64,000 bases of DNA from Lewinella sp. JB7 (lineage in GTDB: Bacteria; Bacteroidota; Bacteroidia; Chitinophagales; Saprospiraceae): NCBI RefSeq assembly GCF_024297185.1, contig NZ_JANCTD010000007.1, positions 208,234 to 272,233 on the forward strand, read 5' to 3'. Of the stretch, positions 1 to 8,439 are shown in pieces. Position 1 is the first letter of the stretch, and each line of letters begins with the position of its first letter. Position numbers and translations under genes: made by a program. A model generated the notes under the pieces. That model was not told the origin of the DNA. It ran no database searches and saw only the letters and a list, made by a program, of their open reading frames with translations.

Positions 1-577
1 GGAAATTATACAGTCCGAGACGGTGGGCCAGCGGCGCGTAGATGTAGCTGGTCTCGGCGGCAATCTTCAGCTGCTTGTGCTCCGGCATGCTGCGGATGGT
101 CCGCATGTTGTGCAGGCGGTCGGCCATCTTGATGAGCACGATACGCACGTCGACGATGAGCGTGCTGAGCACCTTCTTGAAGTTTTCGGCCTGCTGACTC
201 TCCGACTGGTAGGCGCTGTCGAGTTTGGTCAGTCCGTTGACCATCTGGGCGATACGGTCGCCAAACTGCTCGTGCAGTTCCTCGATCGTGACCGGCGTAT
301 CCTCCACTACGTCGTGCAGCAGGGCGGCGCAGATGGCCGTTGCCCCTAGGCCGATCTCCTCGGCGCAGATGCGGGCTACCGCGATGGGGTGAAAGATGTA
401 GGGTTCCTTCGATTTACGCCGCTGGTGGCGGTGGCTGTAGTTCGCGAGGCGAAACGCACGATCCATCTGTTCCCGGTCCTCCTGGGAGTAAGGGGTGCGC
501 ATGCTGCCGATCATCGCCTCGTAGGCTTCGCGTATCTGCGTTTGTTCGGCTACCGTAATGTCAAGTACTTCTGCCAT
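1..577 (-). CDS. RelA/SpoT-family (p)ppGpp synthetase/hydrolase, N-terminal part (cut by window edge)
   Basis: The gene starts at the ATG at 577 and runs off the left edge, leaving about 192 residues. The visible part is the HD-type hydrolase domain of Rel/SpoT: an early HP motif (YIFHPIAVA), the metal-binding HD in ALLHDVVEDTPV and the conserved MADRLHNMRT helix. By family knowledge, Rel enzymes make and break the alarmone (p)ppGpp; an intact HD motif implies hydrolase activity in this half. The synthetase, TGS and ACT domains would lie outside the window, so bifunctionality cannot be judged. It is the first of three minus-strand genes separated by short gaps. Confidence 0.93.
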   Translation of the reverse strand, partial: MAEVLDITVAEQTQIREAYEAMIGSMRTPYSQEDREQMDRAFRLANYSHRHQRRKSKEPYIFHPIAVARICAEEIGLGATAICAALLHDVVEDTPVTIEELHEQFGDRIAQMVNGLTKLDSAYQSESQQAENFKKVLSTLIVDVRIVLIKMADRLHNMRTIRSMPEHKQLKIAAETSYIYAPLAHRLGLYNF

Positions 578-614
578 ACCTGTTTAATAACAATTTCGGA
601 GCACCTTTAGGTTG

Positions 615-1535
615 CTACCGTTTAGGCTTCTCCCCCAGCTTACGCAGCTCTATCAAGTCGCGGAACGCCTTACGCGCCTCCTGTACCGGGGAGCCGAACC
701 ACGACTTTCCGGGTTCCGTATCCTGGCCCACGCCGCTCTGCGCCATGATGACCGTGCGCTCCCCCAGGTGAACGTTCTGGGCAACGCCCGCCTGCCCCTG
801 AAGGATAGACCAGTCATCGATCGTGCAGTTGCCCGCGACCCCGACCTGGGCGGCCATTTGTACGTGAGCCCCGATCTTGCAGTCGTGTCCGATCTGTACC
901 TGCGCGTCCAGCTTACTGCCCCGGCCGATCACCGTCGTGGACGAAACGCCGCGGGCGATAGTGCAGCAGGGTCCGACCATAACGTCGTCGTCCAGCAGAA
1001 CGCTGCCCCCGCTGCGCCACGGAATCAGGCCGTCCGGTGTCCGCTTGAAGTAGAAGGCCTCTTCGCCGATCACGGCACCCGCCCCGACGGTCACCCGGTC
1101 TCCCAACGTGCATCCGTCTCCGATTACGCAGTTCGGTCCGAGGTAGCAGTCCTTACCGATGGTTACACCCCGACCGATGACCACGCCGGGAGCGACGATC
1201 GTTCCGGCACCTACCGTGTACGCTTGCTCTTGGTGGTCCCACTGCTCCCGCGGCCGCGCCTCCTGTACCAACCGATTGTACACGTCGAAGGGCTGCGGAT
1301 GAATGAGCAGTGCCTTGCCCGGGGGACAGTCCGCTTCCCGGTCGATGAGGATGACGGACGCGGCCGACGCCAGGGTGGGCGCGTAGTAGCGGGGGTGATC
1401 CACGAAGCAAAGGTCGCCCGGCTCCACGTGATGAATTTCGTTGAGCCCGGTAATCCGGAGGGTGCCGTCGCCCAGAAGCCGGGCACCGGTACGCTGGGCC
1501 ATTTCCGCCGCCGTAGTGGCCGTTGGGAGTCGCAT
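615..1535 (-). CDS. lpxD: UDP-3-O-acylglucosamine N-acyltransferase (LpxD)
   Basis: A 306-residue protein. Residues 1-100 form the uridine-binding type N-terminal domain (GDLCFVDHPRY, VILIDREADCP). Residues 105-260 are a left-handed beta-helix of hexapeptide repeats (IVAPGVVIGRGVTIG). The conserved catalytic His is seen as His217 in QVQIGHDCKIG. By family knowledge LpxD transfers a hydroxyacyl chain to the 2-amino group of UDP-3-acyl-glucosamine, the third step of lipid A synthesis, in the cytoplasm. It is somewhat shorter than the roughly 340-residue proteobacterial enzyme, and the C-terminal helical part is brief. Only 27 bp separate it from the SH3 gene upstream, so the two are probably cotranscribed. 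Some Bacteroidota carry two LpxD-like genes, so this could be the second copy. Confidence 0.9.
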   Translation of the reverse strand: MRLPTATTAAEMAQRTGARLLGDGTLRITGLNEIHHVEPGDLCFVDHPRYYAPTLASAASVILIDREADCPPGKALLIHPQPFDVYNRLVQEARPREQWDHQEQAYTVGAGTIVAPGVVIGRGVTIGKDCYLGPNCVIGDGCTLGDRVTVGAGAVIGEEAFYFKRTPDGLIPWRSGGSVLLDDDVMVGPCCTIARGVSSTTVIGRGSKLDAQVQIGHDCKIGAHVQMAAQVGVAGNCTIDDWSILQGQAGVAQNVHLGERTVIMAQSGVGQDTEPGKSWFGSPVQEARKAFRDLIELRKLGEKPKR

Positions 1536-1562
1536 GTCGAGTAGTTATTGGCGGTGGGGATC

Positions 1563-2189
1563 TTAGTTCACGACGCCCTCCAGCCGGTGTTTGTAGTAGC
1601 GCACGCCGGCCCCGTACACCCAGCCGAGTTTGCCGTCCTGCAACCGCACCTTTACCCACGGCTCGGTCGGCGTCACCTCCCCCAGATCGATGGTGTATAG
1701 GGAGTCCGTCACCTCGTTCATGAAGGAGACCGGTTCGTAGAGTTTCAGGCGGGCCACGATGGGTGCTCCCAGACCGGGCTGTACCCGTACGTTGAGTCCG
1801 TCGATCGTGCTGTAGAGAGTGGTTTCCTTTTTCACGACGACCGCCGCCGAATTGCCGGGCCCGTAGAACGTGCTGTCGCCGGGTAGGGGTTGGGTCCGTG
1901 CCCGCAGCAGGGCCGCCTCCCGGGCCAGTACCTCCTGTTCGGCTTCCGACAGCAAACTGGCCTCCGGACTCGCCAGCAGTGCCTGTTCCTGGAGCTTCCG
2001 GATGCTGTCGCGCAATAGGCTGTCGCGTCGTTCCAGGTAGTCCTCCCGGGTATTGCGCTCCTCGATCATGGCGTAGTCGCTGTCGTTCTCACTACACCGC
2101 CGCATCGCCCAGATCATGAAGAACAGGGTCACGACCGATACGATAATGAAGGGAACGAGCTGGGGAGTGCCGCGTTGTTGCGTAGCCAT
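1563..2189 (-). CDS. Membrane-anchored bacterial SH3-domain protein
   Basis: The ATG at 2189 gives 208 residues; a longer reading would begin inside the intergenic repeat and is unlikely. Residues about 10-30 form one hydrophobic segment (VPFIIVSVVTLFFMIWA) after a short basic N-terminus, so this is a single-pass protein with the rest outside the cytoplasm. The middle is charged and probably helical, and the last 90 residues resemble an SH3b domain (LNVRVQPGLGAPIVARL then GWVYGAGVRY). SH3b domains usually bind cell-wall peptides; the actual ligand is unknown. A TACCTTCG element ends only 4 nt before the ATG, so the transcript may be leaderless. Confidence 0.7.
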   Translation of the reverse strand: MATQQRGTPQLVPFIIVSVVTLFFMIWAMRRCSENDSDYAMIEERNTREDYLERRDSLLRDSIRKLQEQALLASPEASLLSEAEQEVLAREAALLRARTQPLPGDSTFYGPGNSAAVVVKKETTLYSTIDGLNVRVQPGLGAPIVARLKLYEPVSFMNEVTDSLYTIDLGEVTPTEPWVKVRLQDGKLGWVYGAGVRYYKHRLEGVVN

Positions 2190-2193
2190 GGTG

Positions 2194-2201
2194 CGAAGGT
2201 A
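2194..2201 (-). promoter_or_regulatory. Candidate -7 promoter element at the start codon of the SH3-protein gene
   Basis: On the minus strand TACCTTCG (one mismatch to TAnnTTTG) is followed by CACC and then the ATG at 2189. Because transcription normally starts a few bases after this element, the mRNA could begin at or next to the start codon. Confidence 0.4.
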
Positions 2202-2238
2202 GGAGGAATTATAATTTACCATTTACCATTTGGAGACG

Positions 2239-2460
2239 TACCATTTGGAATTGGGCGGCCGCACGGCTCCGGCTGAGGGCTTGGTTCTCGCCGGCGGGAG
2301 AGGGGAGGTAGAATTTACCAATTACCATTTACGGATGTACCATTTGAAATTGGGCTGCCGCACGGCTTCGGCTGAGGGCTTGGTTCTCGCCGGCGGGAGG
2401 GGGGAGGTAGAATTTACCAAGTACCATTTACGGATGTCCCATTTGGAATTGGGCTGCCGC
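2239..2460. repeat. 99-bp tandem repeat, about 2.2 copies
   Basis: CCATTTGGAATTGGGC-type units begin at 2241, 2340 and 2439, a constant 99-bp spacing. The first two units are nearly identical through a GC-rich block (CACGGCT, GGCTGAGGGC) to AATTTACCAA; the third stops after CACGGC. The repeat lies in the divergent gap between the SH3 gene (start 2189) and the plus-strand gene at 2792. The plus-strand reading frame across it is a product of the 99-bp (multiple of three) period and has no coding character. Confidence 0.85.
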
Positions 2461-2603
2461 ACGGCAAAATGATCCGGAACCGAATGGGTAATGTCCTGTT
2501 TCCTTAATCAGCGGACATTGATCGCGAGGAGAGTCGCAAATGATCCACGATAGATCCTTACATCAGTTTCCGAATGACTCGACCCCGGTTAGCCAGAGCT
2601 GAC

Positions 2604-2790
2604 GAGCGCAGCGAGCAGAGCCGCAAATTGTAAATTGTAAATCTCAAATTGTAAATCCTACTCCATCCGAGCGCAGCGAGCAGAGCCGCAAACTGTAAAT
2701 TGTAAATCTCAAATTGTAAATCCTACTCCAATCCGAGCGCAGCGAGCAGAGCCGCAAATTGTAAATCTCAAATTGTAAATTGTAAACCCC
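2604..2790. repeat. 65-66-bp tandem repeat with GAGCGCAGCGAGCA core, three copies
   Basis: The 21-bp core beginning GAGCGCAGCGAGCAGAG occurs at 2604, 2669 and 2735. Each copy is followed by AT-rich strings of the form AAATTGTAAATCTC. The array ends 2 bp before the start codon at 2792. The same core recurs in the array at 8,699-9,290 with a different period. The stretch 2,461-2,603 between this array and the 99-bp repeat shows nothing recognisable. Confidence 0.85.
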
Positions 2791-2791
2791 A

Positions 2792-3457
2792 ATGCCCCGC
2801 CACTACTCCCAACTCTACCGCGAGCTGCGCGCCGTCGACCCGGGCGACTACCACCGCATCATCCGGATGTACGAGGAGCGGGAGCAGGCCATCGGCCGGT
2901 TGGACGTGCTGGAAAACTTCGAGCTTACCGTACGCTACGTCGATGCCCTGTTCGAAACCGGAGCGTACCGGGAGCATCAGCTGATGGTGGACCTCGTGAT
3001 CCACGCCAGCATCCGTCACGATATTCGCTACGTGCCCGGCCGGGAGGAGGAGATCTTCGAATACCAGCTCTTTCGCAAGGCCGCCAGTGCATTCCGGATT
3101 GGAGAATACGCGACGGCGGAGCACGTCCTGCGCGAACTGATCCGGATGCGCCCCGCTCACCCGGTCTACTACCGCATCCTGCGGACGACGCTGTTCCGGC
3201 AACGAACCGGTATGCTACAGTTCGGGCGGGCGGCCTGTATCCTTTGCATGTTGCTGACCGCCCTGATCGTGACGTTCAATTTGCTGCTGGTGAGCAACTT
3301 TTACCCAAGTTTCGCGCCCCTGATGACCTGGTTTGCTATCGGGGTATTTCTTCTGGGAATGCTTACGTTGTTTGGTGCCTACGGCTATGGCTACTACCTT
3401 ACGCACCGCGAAGCCACTCAATTTCGGGCCGCGCAAATAAACAAACGGCGTAAATAG
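2792..3457 (+). CDS. Conserved-looking membrane protein with TPR-like N-terminus, function unknown
   Basis: A 221-residue protein starting immediately after the repeat array. Residues 1-145 are soluble and helical, with TPR-like spacing (YVDALFETGAYREHQLMVDL, then FRIGEYATAEHVLRELIRM). Two transmembrane segments follow at about 152-172 and 178-205, ending in a basic tail (AAQINKRRK). This suggests a small inner-membrane protein with its helical part in the cytoplasm. I do not recognise the family. It lies 24 bp upstream of the nucleotidyltransferase gene on the same strand, so they may share a transcript, but nothing ties their functions together. Confidence 0.65.
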   Translation: MPRHYSQLYRELRAVDPGDYHRIIRMYEEREQAIGRLDVLENFELTVRYVDALFETGAYREHQLMVDLVIHASIRHDIRYVPGREEEIFEYQLFRKAASAFRIGEYATAEHVLRELIRMRPAHPVYYRILRTTLFRQRTGMLQFGRAACILCMLLTALIVTFNLLLVSNFYPSFAPLMTWFAIGVFLLGMLTLFGAYGYGYYLTHREATQFRAAQINKRRK

Positions 3458-3481
3458 TCGCTCTTACAGAAAAGCACTTAC

Positions 3482-4396
3482 ATGGCAGTTACCAAACCCA
3501 CTCTCGTCATCCTCGCCGCCGGTATGGGCAGCCGCTACGGAGGCCTCAAGCAAATCGACGGCGTCGGCCCCAGTGAAGAAGGCATCATCGAATACTCGAT
3601 CTACGATGCTATCCGTGCCGGCTTCGGTAAGGTCGTTTTCGTGATCCGCAAGGATATCGAAGCGCCCTTCCGGGAGAAGTTCGACGGCAAATTCGGCGAT
3701 AAGATCGAAGTTGCCTACGCCTTCCAGGGCATGGACAGCTACGTACCCTCCGACGTGGATCACACCAAGCGCGAAAAGCCCTGGGGTACCACCCACGCCA
3801 TGCTGGTCGCTAAGGAAGTGACGCACGAACCCTTTGCGGTCATTAACGCCGACGACTACTACGGCATCGAGGCCTTCCAGAAAATGGCGTCTTTCCTGGT
3901 CGCCGAGGCCGATGAAGAAACCTTCTCGATGGTGGGCTATGTACTCCACCGCACCCTCTCCGATCACGGCACCGTTAATCGCGGCGTCACCGTCGTAGCC
4001 GAAGATTACCTCCTGCAGGACGTCAACGAGCGCCTTAAGATCCAGCGCGGCGACGATAACAAAGTCCGCTACCTCGGCGAAGACGGTCACCAGTACGAAC
4101 TGGCGGACGATAGCGTCGTGTCCATGAATTTCTGGGGCTTCCACCCCTCCGTCTTCGACCGTATCGAGAAAGGCTTCCAGCAGTTCGCCCGCGACAATAA
4201 GGACAACCCCCGCGCCGAATACCTCATTCCCGAACTCGTGGACGGGATGATCAAGGACGGCAGTGCCAAGGTCAAGGTGCTCGTCAGCGAAGACAAGTGG
4301 TACGGCGTCACCTACCAGGAAGACAAACCGAAGGTACAGGAAGCCTTCGCCATGCTCGTCGCCGAAAACACCTACCCCACCCCCCTATTCTCCTAG
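3482..4396 (+). CDS. Sugar-1-phosphate nucleotidyltransferase family protein
   Basis: A 304-residue protein with the GT-A-type nucleotidyltransferase fold. The N-terminus LVILAAGMGSRYGGLKQ is the nucleotide-binding G-x-G-x-R...K signature (residues 9-25). NADDYYG at about 121-127 supplies the metal-binding aspartates, and YGVTYQEDKP lies near the C-terminus. Such enzymes join a nucleoside triphosphate to a sugar-1-phosphate for cell-surface glycan synthesis. The exact sugar and nucleotide cannot be read from the sequence, and no sugar pathway genes are adjacent. Its 3' end overlaps the convergent sulfurtransferase gene by 12 bp. Confidence 0.85.
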   Translation: MAVTKPTLVILAAGMGSRYGGLKQIDGVGPSEEGIIEYSIYDAIRAGFGKVVFVIRKDIEAPFREKFDGKFGDKIEVAYAFQGMDSYVPSDVDHTKREKPWGTTHAMLVAKEVTHEPFAVINADDYYGIEAFQKMASFLVAEADEETFSMVGYVLHRTLSDHGTVNRGVTVVAEDYLLQDVNERLKIQRGDDNKVRYLGEDGHQYELADDSVVSMNFWGFHPSVFDRIEKGFQQFARDNKDNPRAEYLIPELVDGMIKDGSAKVKVLVSEDKWYGVTYQEDKPKVQEAFAMLVAENTYPTPLFS

Positions 4397-5203
4397 TAAG
4401 TATTCACTCCAGCTACCCGGATACAGCGCCGGGAGCTCCCCGAAGGCGTAGTAGTACGCCAAAATATTGTGACAGGCCGTCACGCCGGAGCCGCAGTAGA
4501 ACACGTTCTGCTGCGGCTCTTTTTTGAGTCCGGAAAAGCGCTCGCGCAGGGCCTCCCGCGATTTAAACTTACCCCCCTCCAGATTATCCGGCCACGGCAA
4601 GTTGATCGCCCCCTCGATGTGCCCGGCCACGGGATCGATGTTTTCGTTTTCCCCACGGTAGCGATCGGCCGTACGGGAATCGACAAGCACGAAGGCGGGG
4701 TCCGTCCGGACTTCATCTACGCGGGCGCGGTCGCAGGAGCGGGGTATTTCCGGTGAAGCGATGGGGTACGGTGGAGCGGGTAATGCTTCTTCCCGCCCCG
4801 AAGCTACTTCACCACCGCCGGCTAACCAGGCCGGAAGCCCGCCGTCCAGGACGGCTACCCGCTCGTGGCCGATCCACTTCAGCAGCCACCAGGCCCGGGC
4901 GGCAATGCCGCCGCCCTTATCGTCGTAAGCCACTACGGGCCGGTCGGGAGTCAGCCCCAGGGCGGCCATGCGCTCGGCGAATGCCGTACGATCGGGCAGG
5001 GGATGCCGACCGGTCGTGCCCGGTATGACCTCTCCGGACAGGTCCTCGTTCAGGTGCAGGTAGTGCGCTCCGGGAATGTGGCCCGACAGATAATCCCGGT
5101 ACCCCCGATCGGGGTCGAACAGGTCGAAGCGGCAGTCGAGGAGCAGGGGGCGTTCGGACAGTAGCTCCCCGAGCGCGGCGGTCGATATGATGGGCGTCGT
5201 CAT
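4385..5203 (-). CDS. Thiosulfate / 3-mercaptopyruvate sulfurtransferase (tandem rhodanese)
   Basis: A 272-residue protein with two rhodanese domains, about 1-130 (inactive) and 150-272 (active). The catalytic cysteine is Cys237 in the six-residue loop CGSGVT. Family landmarks include SGHIPGAH in the first domain, GHIEGAINLPW in the second and DGGLPAWLAGG between them. The enzyme moves a sulfane sulfur from thiosulfate or mercaptopyruvate to an acceptor; a CGSGVT loop is more typical of mercaptopyruvate-type enzymes than CRKGVT. The protein has no signal peptide. A TACCTTCG element ends 5 nt before the ATG, and GGAGG also falls in that space. Confidence 0.9.
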   Translation of the reverse strand: MTTPIISTAALGELLSERPLLLDCRFDLFDPDRGYRDYLSGHIPGAHYLHLNEDLSGEVIPGTTGRHPLPDRTAFAERMAALGLTPDRPVVAYDDKGGGIAARAWWLLKWIGHERVAVLDGGLPAWLAGGGEVASGREEALPAPPYPIASPEIPRSCDRARVDEVRTDPAFVLVDSRTADRYRGENENIDPVAGHIEGAINLPWPDNLEGGKFKSREALRERFSGLKKEPQQNVFYCGSGVTACHNILAYYYAFGELPALYPGSWSEYLLGE

Positions 5204-5208
5204 ACCTC

Positions 5209-5216
5209 CGAAGGTA
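5209..5216 (-). promoter_or_regulatory. Candidate -7 element 5 nt before the sulfurtransferase ATG
   Basis: The minus strand reads TACCTTCG, then GAGGT, then the ATG at 5203. This has one mismatch to TAnnTTTG. The GGAGG overlapping the element could alternatively be a ribosome-binding site. Confidence 0.35.
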
Positions 5217-5217
5217 A

Positions 5218-5640
5218 CTAGTATTCCCGCCAGTGCCGCACCGCGATGGTTACCCGATTCGTGTCGCCGATGGTGGTGGCCACCTCACTAAACTCCGGAG
5301 CTCGCCACTTGCTCGGGGGCAACTTGCCGAATCCGTAGGGCTCGGTGGGCACCCCGAAGAAGTTACGGTCGAGGGTACCGTTTTCGTTCAGATCCTGAAA
5401 TACGGCAATAACGTAGTCTCCTTCCGTGGGTAGGCGCAGGTCCACTTCGGTCCGAATGTCGGTGGCGGCGAGCGTTCGACTGGCCGTAGAAATAAATCGC
5501 TCGTTCGCGAAGCCCTCCGGACTATCGTATACGGCCACGTACACTTTACCCCCCTCTACGGAGCTTACGATCTCTACATTCAGGTGCTGGGGGGCCCCGG
5601 AGAAGTAAGCGAGCATAAGAAGGGTGAAGAGATGGTGCAA
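5218..5640 (-). CDS. DUF2141 family secreted protein
   Basis: A 140-residue exported protein. A short hydrophobic leader (residues 1-18, HLFTLLMLAYFSGA) precedes a mature domain with the DUF2141 pattern: VYVAVYDSPEGFANE near the start and YVIAVFQDLNENGTLDRN followed by PTEPYGF near the middle. The NENGTLDRNFFGVPTEPYGF region is the family hallmark. Its molecular role is not known. The start given is a TTG at 5640; an in-frame ATG at 5616 would remove part of the leader. It ends 14 bp before the sulfurtransferase gene on the same strand. Confidence 0.75.
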   Translation of the reverse strand: MHHLFTLLMLAYFSGAPQHLNVEIVSSVEGGKVYVAVYDSPEGFANERFISTASRTLAATDIRTEVDLRLPTEGDYVIAVFQDLNENGTLDRNFFGVPTEPYGFGKLPPSKWRAPEFSEVATTIGDTNRVTIAVRHWREY

Positions 5641-5774
5641 GGGAAAGAAATTAAGTACACGACAAAGATCGTAGTATCAACGCGTACCGCCTGTTTATCC
5701 CTATCGATTGCACGTTAAGGATATCGGAAGATTACGATGGCGGGGATTCCGTTCGTCTGACTCGGCGGAAGTGA

Positions 5775-5782
5775 TAATTTTA
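5775..5782 (+). promoter_or_regulatory. Candidate -7 element 5 nt before the GTG at 5788
   Basis: TAATTTTA (one mismatch to TAnnTTTG) is followed by CCCTG and the GTG start. It follows the same start-proximal layout as several other genes here. Confidence 0.3.
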
Positions 5783-5787
5783 CCCTG

Positions 5788-6525
5788 GTGACATCCATCC
5801 GCTCGAAACTCCACCGCTTTCTTTTCGACACCTACGTTCAGGACCCTTCCCGGTTTCCCGTACCCACATCCCTGGTGCTCGGTTGGAATACCCTGAAGCG
5901 ACGAGCAATCCGGAGATTTCGGGTGCGGCATACTCTCCAGGTGAGCTCTTTCGGGGGAGCGGGTACGACCTTACTGACCAATTTCCTGCAGCGGCACGGA
6001 GCGGACTTGCCGGACCAGCGCGGGGCGCGGTGGGCACCCTGGAAGCACATGAGCGCTCCACCGGAAAATCGGGTAGTCCCCTCCGGATTCCGGGCCATTT
6101 ACGTCATCGGCGATCCGCGGGACGCGCTGCTGTCCGTGTTCCGGCGGGGTTACCAGCACGCCCACGTTCAGTTGATGGAAGGTCGCGTCCACGAGTGGGA
6201 CTTTACCTGGAAGCTCACCGAATACCTGGCCGAAGGCCGGGAATTGTTCGGTTTCGGAGAGCACTTCGACCGTTGGGTCCGGAGCGACCGCAATTACCCG
6301 ATCCTCGTCGTTAAGTACGACGCGCTCTGGGACAACCTTCCGGAGATTATCCGCTTTGCCGGCCTGCCGGAATCTGTTTTACAGGACTTCCCCGAACGAA
6401 AGCCGCGCGCAACCGATCGGCAGCATTATCCGCCCGAGATCACGGCCCGGGTCGACCGAATGCTCGGGGAGCTGGCCGAACGGATCGACCGGTATCCTGA
6501 CTTTTCGATTATTGGAACCCCGTAA
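5788..6525 (+). CDS. Sulfotransferase-like P-loop protein
   Basis: A 245-residue protein with a GTG start. VSSFGGAGTTLLTNFLQRHG (residues about 51-70) resembles the 5'-phosphosulfate-binding loop of sulfotransferases. YVIGDPRDALLSVFRRGY (about 108-125) matches the conserved strand-loop-helix that holds the 3'-phosphate of PAPS (R and S positions). ILVVKYDALWDNLPEIIRFAGLP near the end fits the family's dimerisation/KxxxGxx region only loosely. If correct, it transfers sulfate from PAPS to an unidentified acceptor. Neither a PAPS synthesis gene nor a glycan cluster is adjacent. A different P-loop kinase-like role is possible. Confidence 0.5.
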   Translation: MTSIRSKLHRFLFDTYVQDPSRFPVPTSLVLGWNTLKRRAIRRFRVRHTLQVSSFGGAGTTLLTNFLQRHGADLPDQRGARWAPWKHMSAPPENRVVPSGFRAIYVIGDPRDALLSVFRRGYQHAHVQLMEGRVHEWDFTWKLTEYLAEGRELFGFGEHFDRWVRSDRNYPILVVKYDALWDNLPEIIRFAGLPESVLQDFPERKPRATDRQHYPPEITARVDRMLGELAERIDRYPDFSIIGTP

Positions 6526-6527
6526 TC

Positions 6528-6944
6528 CTAGGCGCAGTACTTATCGAAGGCCATCTTGAGGTTCTGGGCGATCACCTCGGCCGGGCGCCCCTCGATGTGG
6601 TGACGCTCCAGGAAGTGTACGAGCTTACCGTCCTTGAAGAGGGCAATGCTGGGGCTGCTTGGCGGGTAGGGCAGCAGGTGTTCGCGGGCCTGGGCCGTAG
6701 CCGCCTGATCGACGCCGGCGAAAACGGTGTACAGCCGGTCGGGCTTGTGCTCGTTGCGGGCGGCCATCTTTGCACCGGGTCGGGCGTTGGCGGCCGCGCA
6801 GCCACAGACGGAGTTGACGACCAGCAGGGCGGTGCCTTCCGTTTGTCCCAGGGCGGCGTCGACCGCTTCCGGGGTGGTCAGGGATTCAAAGCCGAAATTG
6901 GTCAGATCCTTGGACATGGGGATCGTAAGCTCGACGGGGTACAT
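6528..6944 (-). CDS. BrxA/BrxB-type bacilliredoxin
   Basis: A 138-residue thioredoxin-fold protein of the YphP/YqiW family. The active-site motif is C47-G-C49 in VNSVCGCAAANARPG, where bacilliredoxins have CGC in place of CXXC. The family residues TVFAGVDQAATAQAREHL and YPPSSPSIALFKDGKLV follow. By family knowledge these proteins reverse S-bacillithiolation of cytoplasmic proteins; several Bacteroidota make bacillithiol. It ends 2 bp after the convergent sulfotransferase-like gene. Confidence 0.88.
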   Translation of the reverse strand: MYPVELTIPMSKDLTNFGFESLTTPEAVDAALGQTEGTALLVVNSVCGCAAANARPGAKMAARNEHKPDRLYTVFAGVDQAATAQAREHLLPYPPSSPSIALFKDGKLVHFLERHHIEGRPAEVIAQNLKMAFDKYCA

Positions 6945-7011
6945 ACAGAATTATTTTCTTGGTGATGATTACAGCTTCTGTATTTACACCTGGGTCTGTC
7001 CTTTGGTTGTT

Positions 7012-8430
7012 CTAGTACTCGAATTCCAGCTTCTCGCTGGGGTAGCCGAACAGGCAGTCTTTCTTTACGAGTTGGGCGACCCGGTCAGGAACCATTTTCT
7101 CCCAACCGTCCTCCCCGGCGCGAATCATCTCCAGCACCTTCCGGGAATAAATGTGGAGGTTCTCCGCCTTATAGCTCTCGATGTCGACGATCTGTCCGCT
7201 GTCCAGCAGGTGGCGGTACAGGAACTTGACGCCCTCGGGAATCGGCACGTTTTCGGCGGTCATCAGGTCGGCGCTTCCCTCCTGCTGGGCGGGGTATACA
7301 TAGAGTTTCACGTTGCGCGTAAAGATCTCGCCGAAGGCGGCGAGCAGGCGCCCGTCCTGGTTAGCGTAGTACTTATCGCTGATGAGCTGCAGCAGGTCGT
7401 TCACGCCGACCACGATGCCGAGGGGCGAGACTTTGTACAGCGACAGATACTCGATCAGGTCGCCGTAGCGGTGGTAGTTGCTGATGACGACGGTTTGCCC
7501 CAAGGCGTTCAGCAGGGTGGCCCGGTGCAGGTAGTCGCGCTCGTTGAGTTCCGAGCTGCCCTGGAGGTTGTCCATCGTCAACTCCGTGAGCAGGAAGCTG
7601 GTGGAGGGGTCGATGTGTTCCTCGGCCCGAAATTGCTTGTACCCGGCTTCGAGCATGTCCGCGTTCACCAGGGTGGTGGGACGGTAGCTTCCCCGTACGA
7701 CCATGACGGCCTTCTTGTAAAGAAATTCGCTGGGGTGGATACTGCGGCCCCGGGGGTCGAACATCGTAATGTCGGTCAGGGCGTGCTTCACCATCCAGAG
7801 GCTCAGCAGACGGTTATCCACCGAAAAGTCCGGGCCGCTGAGCACCATCATATCGATGGCAATGCGCCCCTTAAGGCCATCGAGCAGGCTCTCGACCAGG
7901 GTTTCCGGGTCGTCGTGCAGGTGGTAGGCCCCGTAGATCATATTTACCCCCAGGATGCCGATGGCCTGCTGCTGCAGTTGGTTGTCGTTGTCCAGCATGC
8001 GGGCGTGGAGCAGCATATCGTTGGCCCCGCCGTTGGGGGTCAGCTGGAAGCGTAGCCCCAGCCAGCCATTGCCCCGAATGGTCCGGGTATAGTTGATGGC
8101 AGCCACGGTGTCGGCGAACACGAAGAAGTTCGTCTCCGGCCGGTCATGACGCAGGCGATTGATCATCAGATCGTACTCGTGATCCACCATCTTGTGAATA
8201 CGGCTCTCACAGACATAGCGTCCGCTCGGCTCCGTCCCGTAGATCTGATCGGAGTACACCTTATCGTAAGCACTCATCGTCTTGGCGATGGTTCCCGCCG
8301 CCGCGCCCACCTGAAAAAAGTGCCGCGCCACTTCCTGACCGGCGCCGATCTCCGCAAAGGTGCCGTAGATCCGGGGATCGAGGTTGATTTCCAGGGCTTT
8401 CTGTTCCGTTTCAAGTAGTTGGCGGGGCAT
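7012..8430 (-). CDS. Conserved protein of unestablished function (inconsistent database labels)
   Basis: The ATG at 8430 gives 472 residues; the four extra codons upstream come from the flanking repeat. The sequence is typical of a widespread, strongly conserved family: INLDPRIYGTFAEIGAGQEV near the N-terminus, GTIAKTMSAYDKVYSDQIYG, then HEYDLMINRL, TFFVFADTVA-like and GWLGLRFQ. Members often carry automatic labels such as nicotinate-nucleotide adenylyltransferase or TonB-dependent receptor. I see neither an HxGH nucleotidyltransferase motif nor any beta-barrel or signal peptide, so both labels look unsupported. The protein appears soluble and cytoplasmic. It stands alone between the bacilliredoxin and a long repeat array. 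Confidence 0.75.
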   Translation of the reverse strand: MPRQLLETEQKALEINLDPRIYGTFAEIGAGQEVARHFFQVGAAAGTIAKTMSAYDKVYSDQIYGTEPSGRYVCESRIHKMVDHEYDLMINRLRHDRPETNFFVFADTVAAINYTRTIRGNGWLGLRFQLTPNGGANDMLLHARMLDNDNQLQQQAIGILGVNMIYGAYHLHDDPETLVESLLDGLKGRIAIDMMVLSGPDFSVDNRLLSLWMVKHALTDITMFDPRGRSIHPSEFLYKKAVMVVRGSYRPTTLVNADMLEAGYKQFRAEEHIDPSTSFLLTELTMDNLQGSSELNERDYLHRATLLNALGQTVVISNYHRYGDLIEYLSLYKVSPLGIVVGVNDLLQLISDKYYANQDGRLLAAFGEIFTRNVKLYVYPAQQEGSADLMTAENVPIPEGVKFLYRHLLDSGQIVDIESYKAENLHIYSRKVLEMIRAGEDGWEKMVPDRVAQLVKKDCLFGYPSEKLEFEY

Positions 8431-8439
8431 GAGATTTAC

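Noticed and set aside
2230..2472. 80-codon plus-strand frame in the 99-bp repeat
   Set aside because: The frame stays open only because 99 is divisible by three; no family or start signal supports it.
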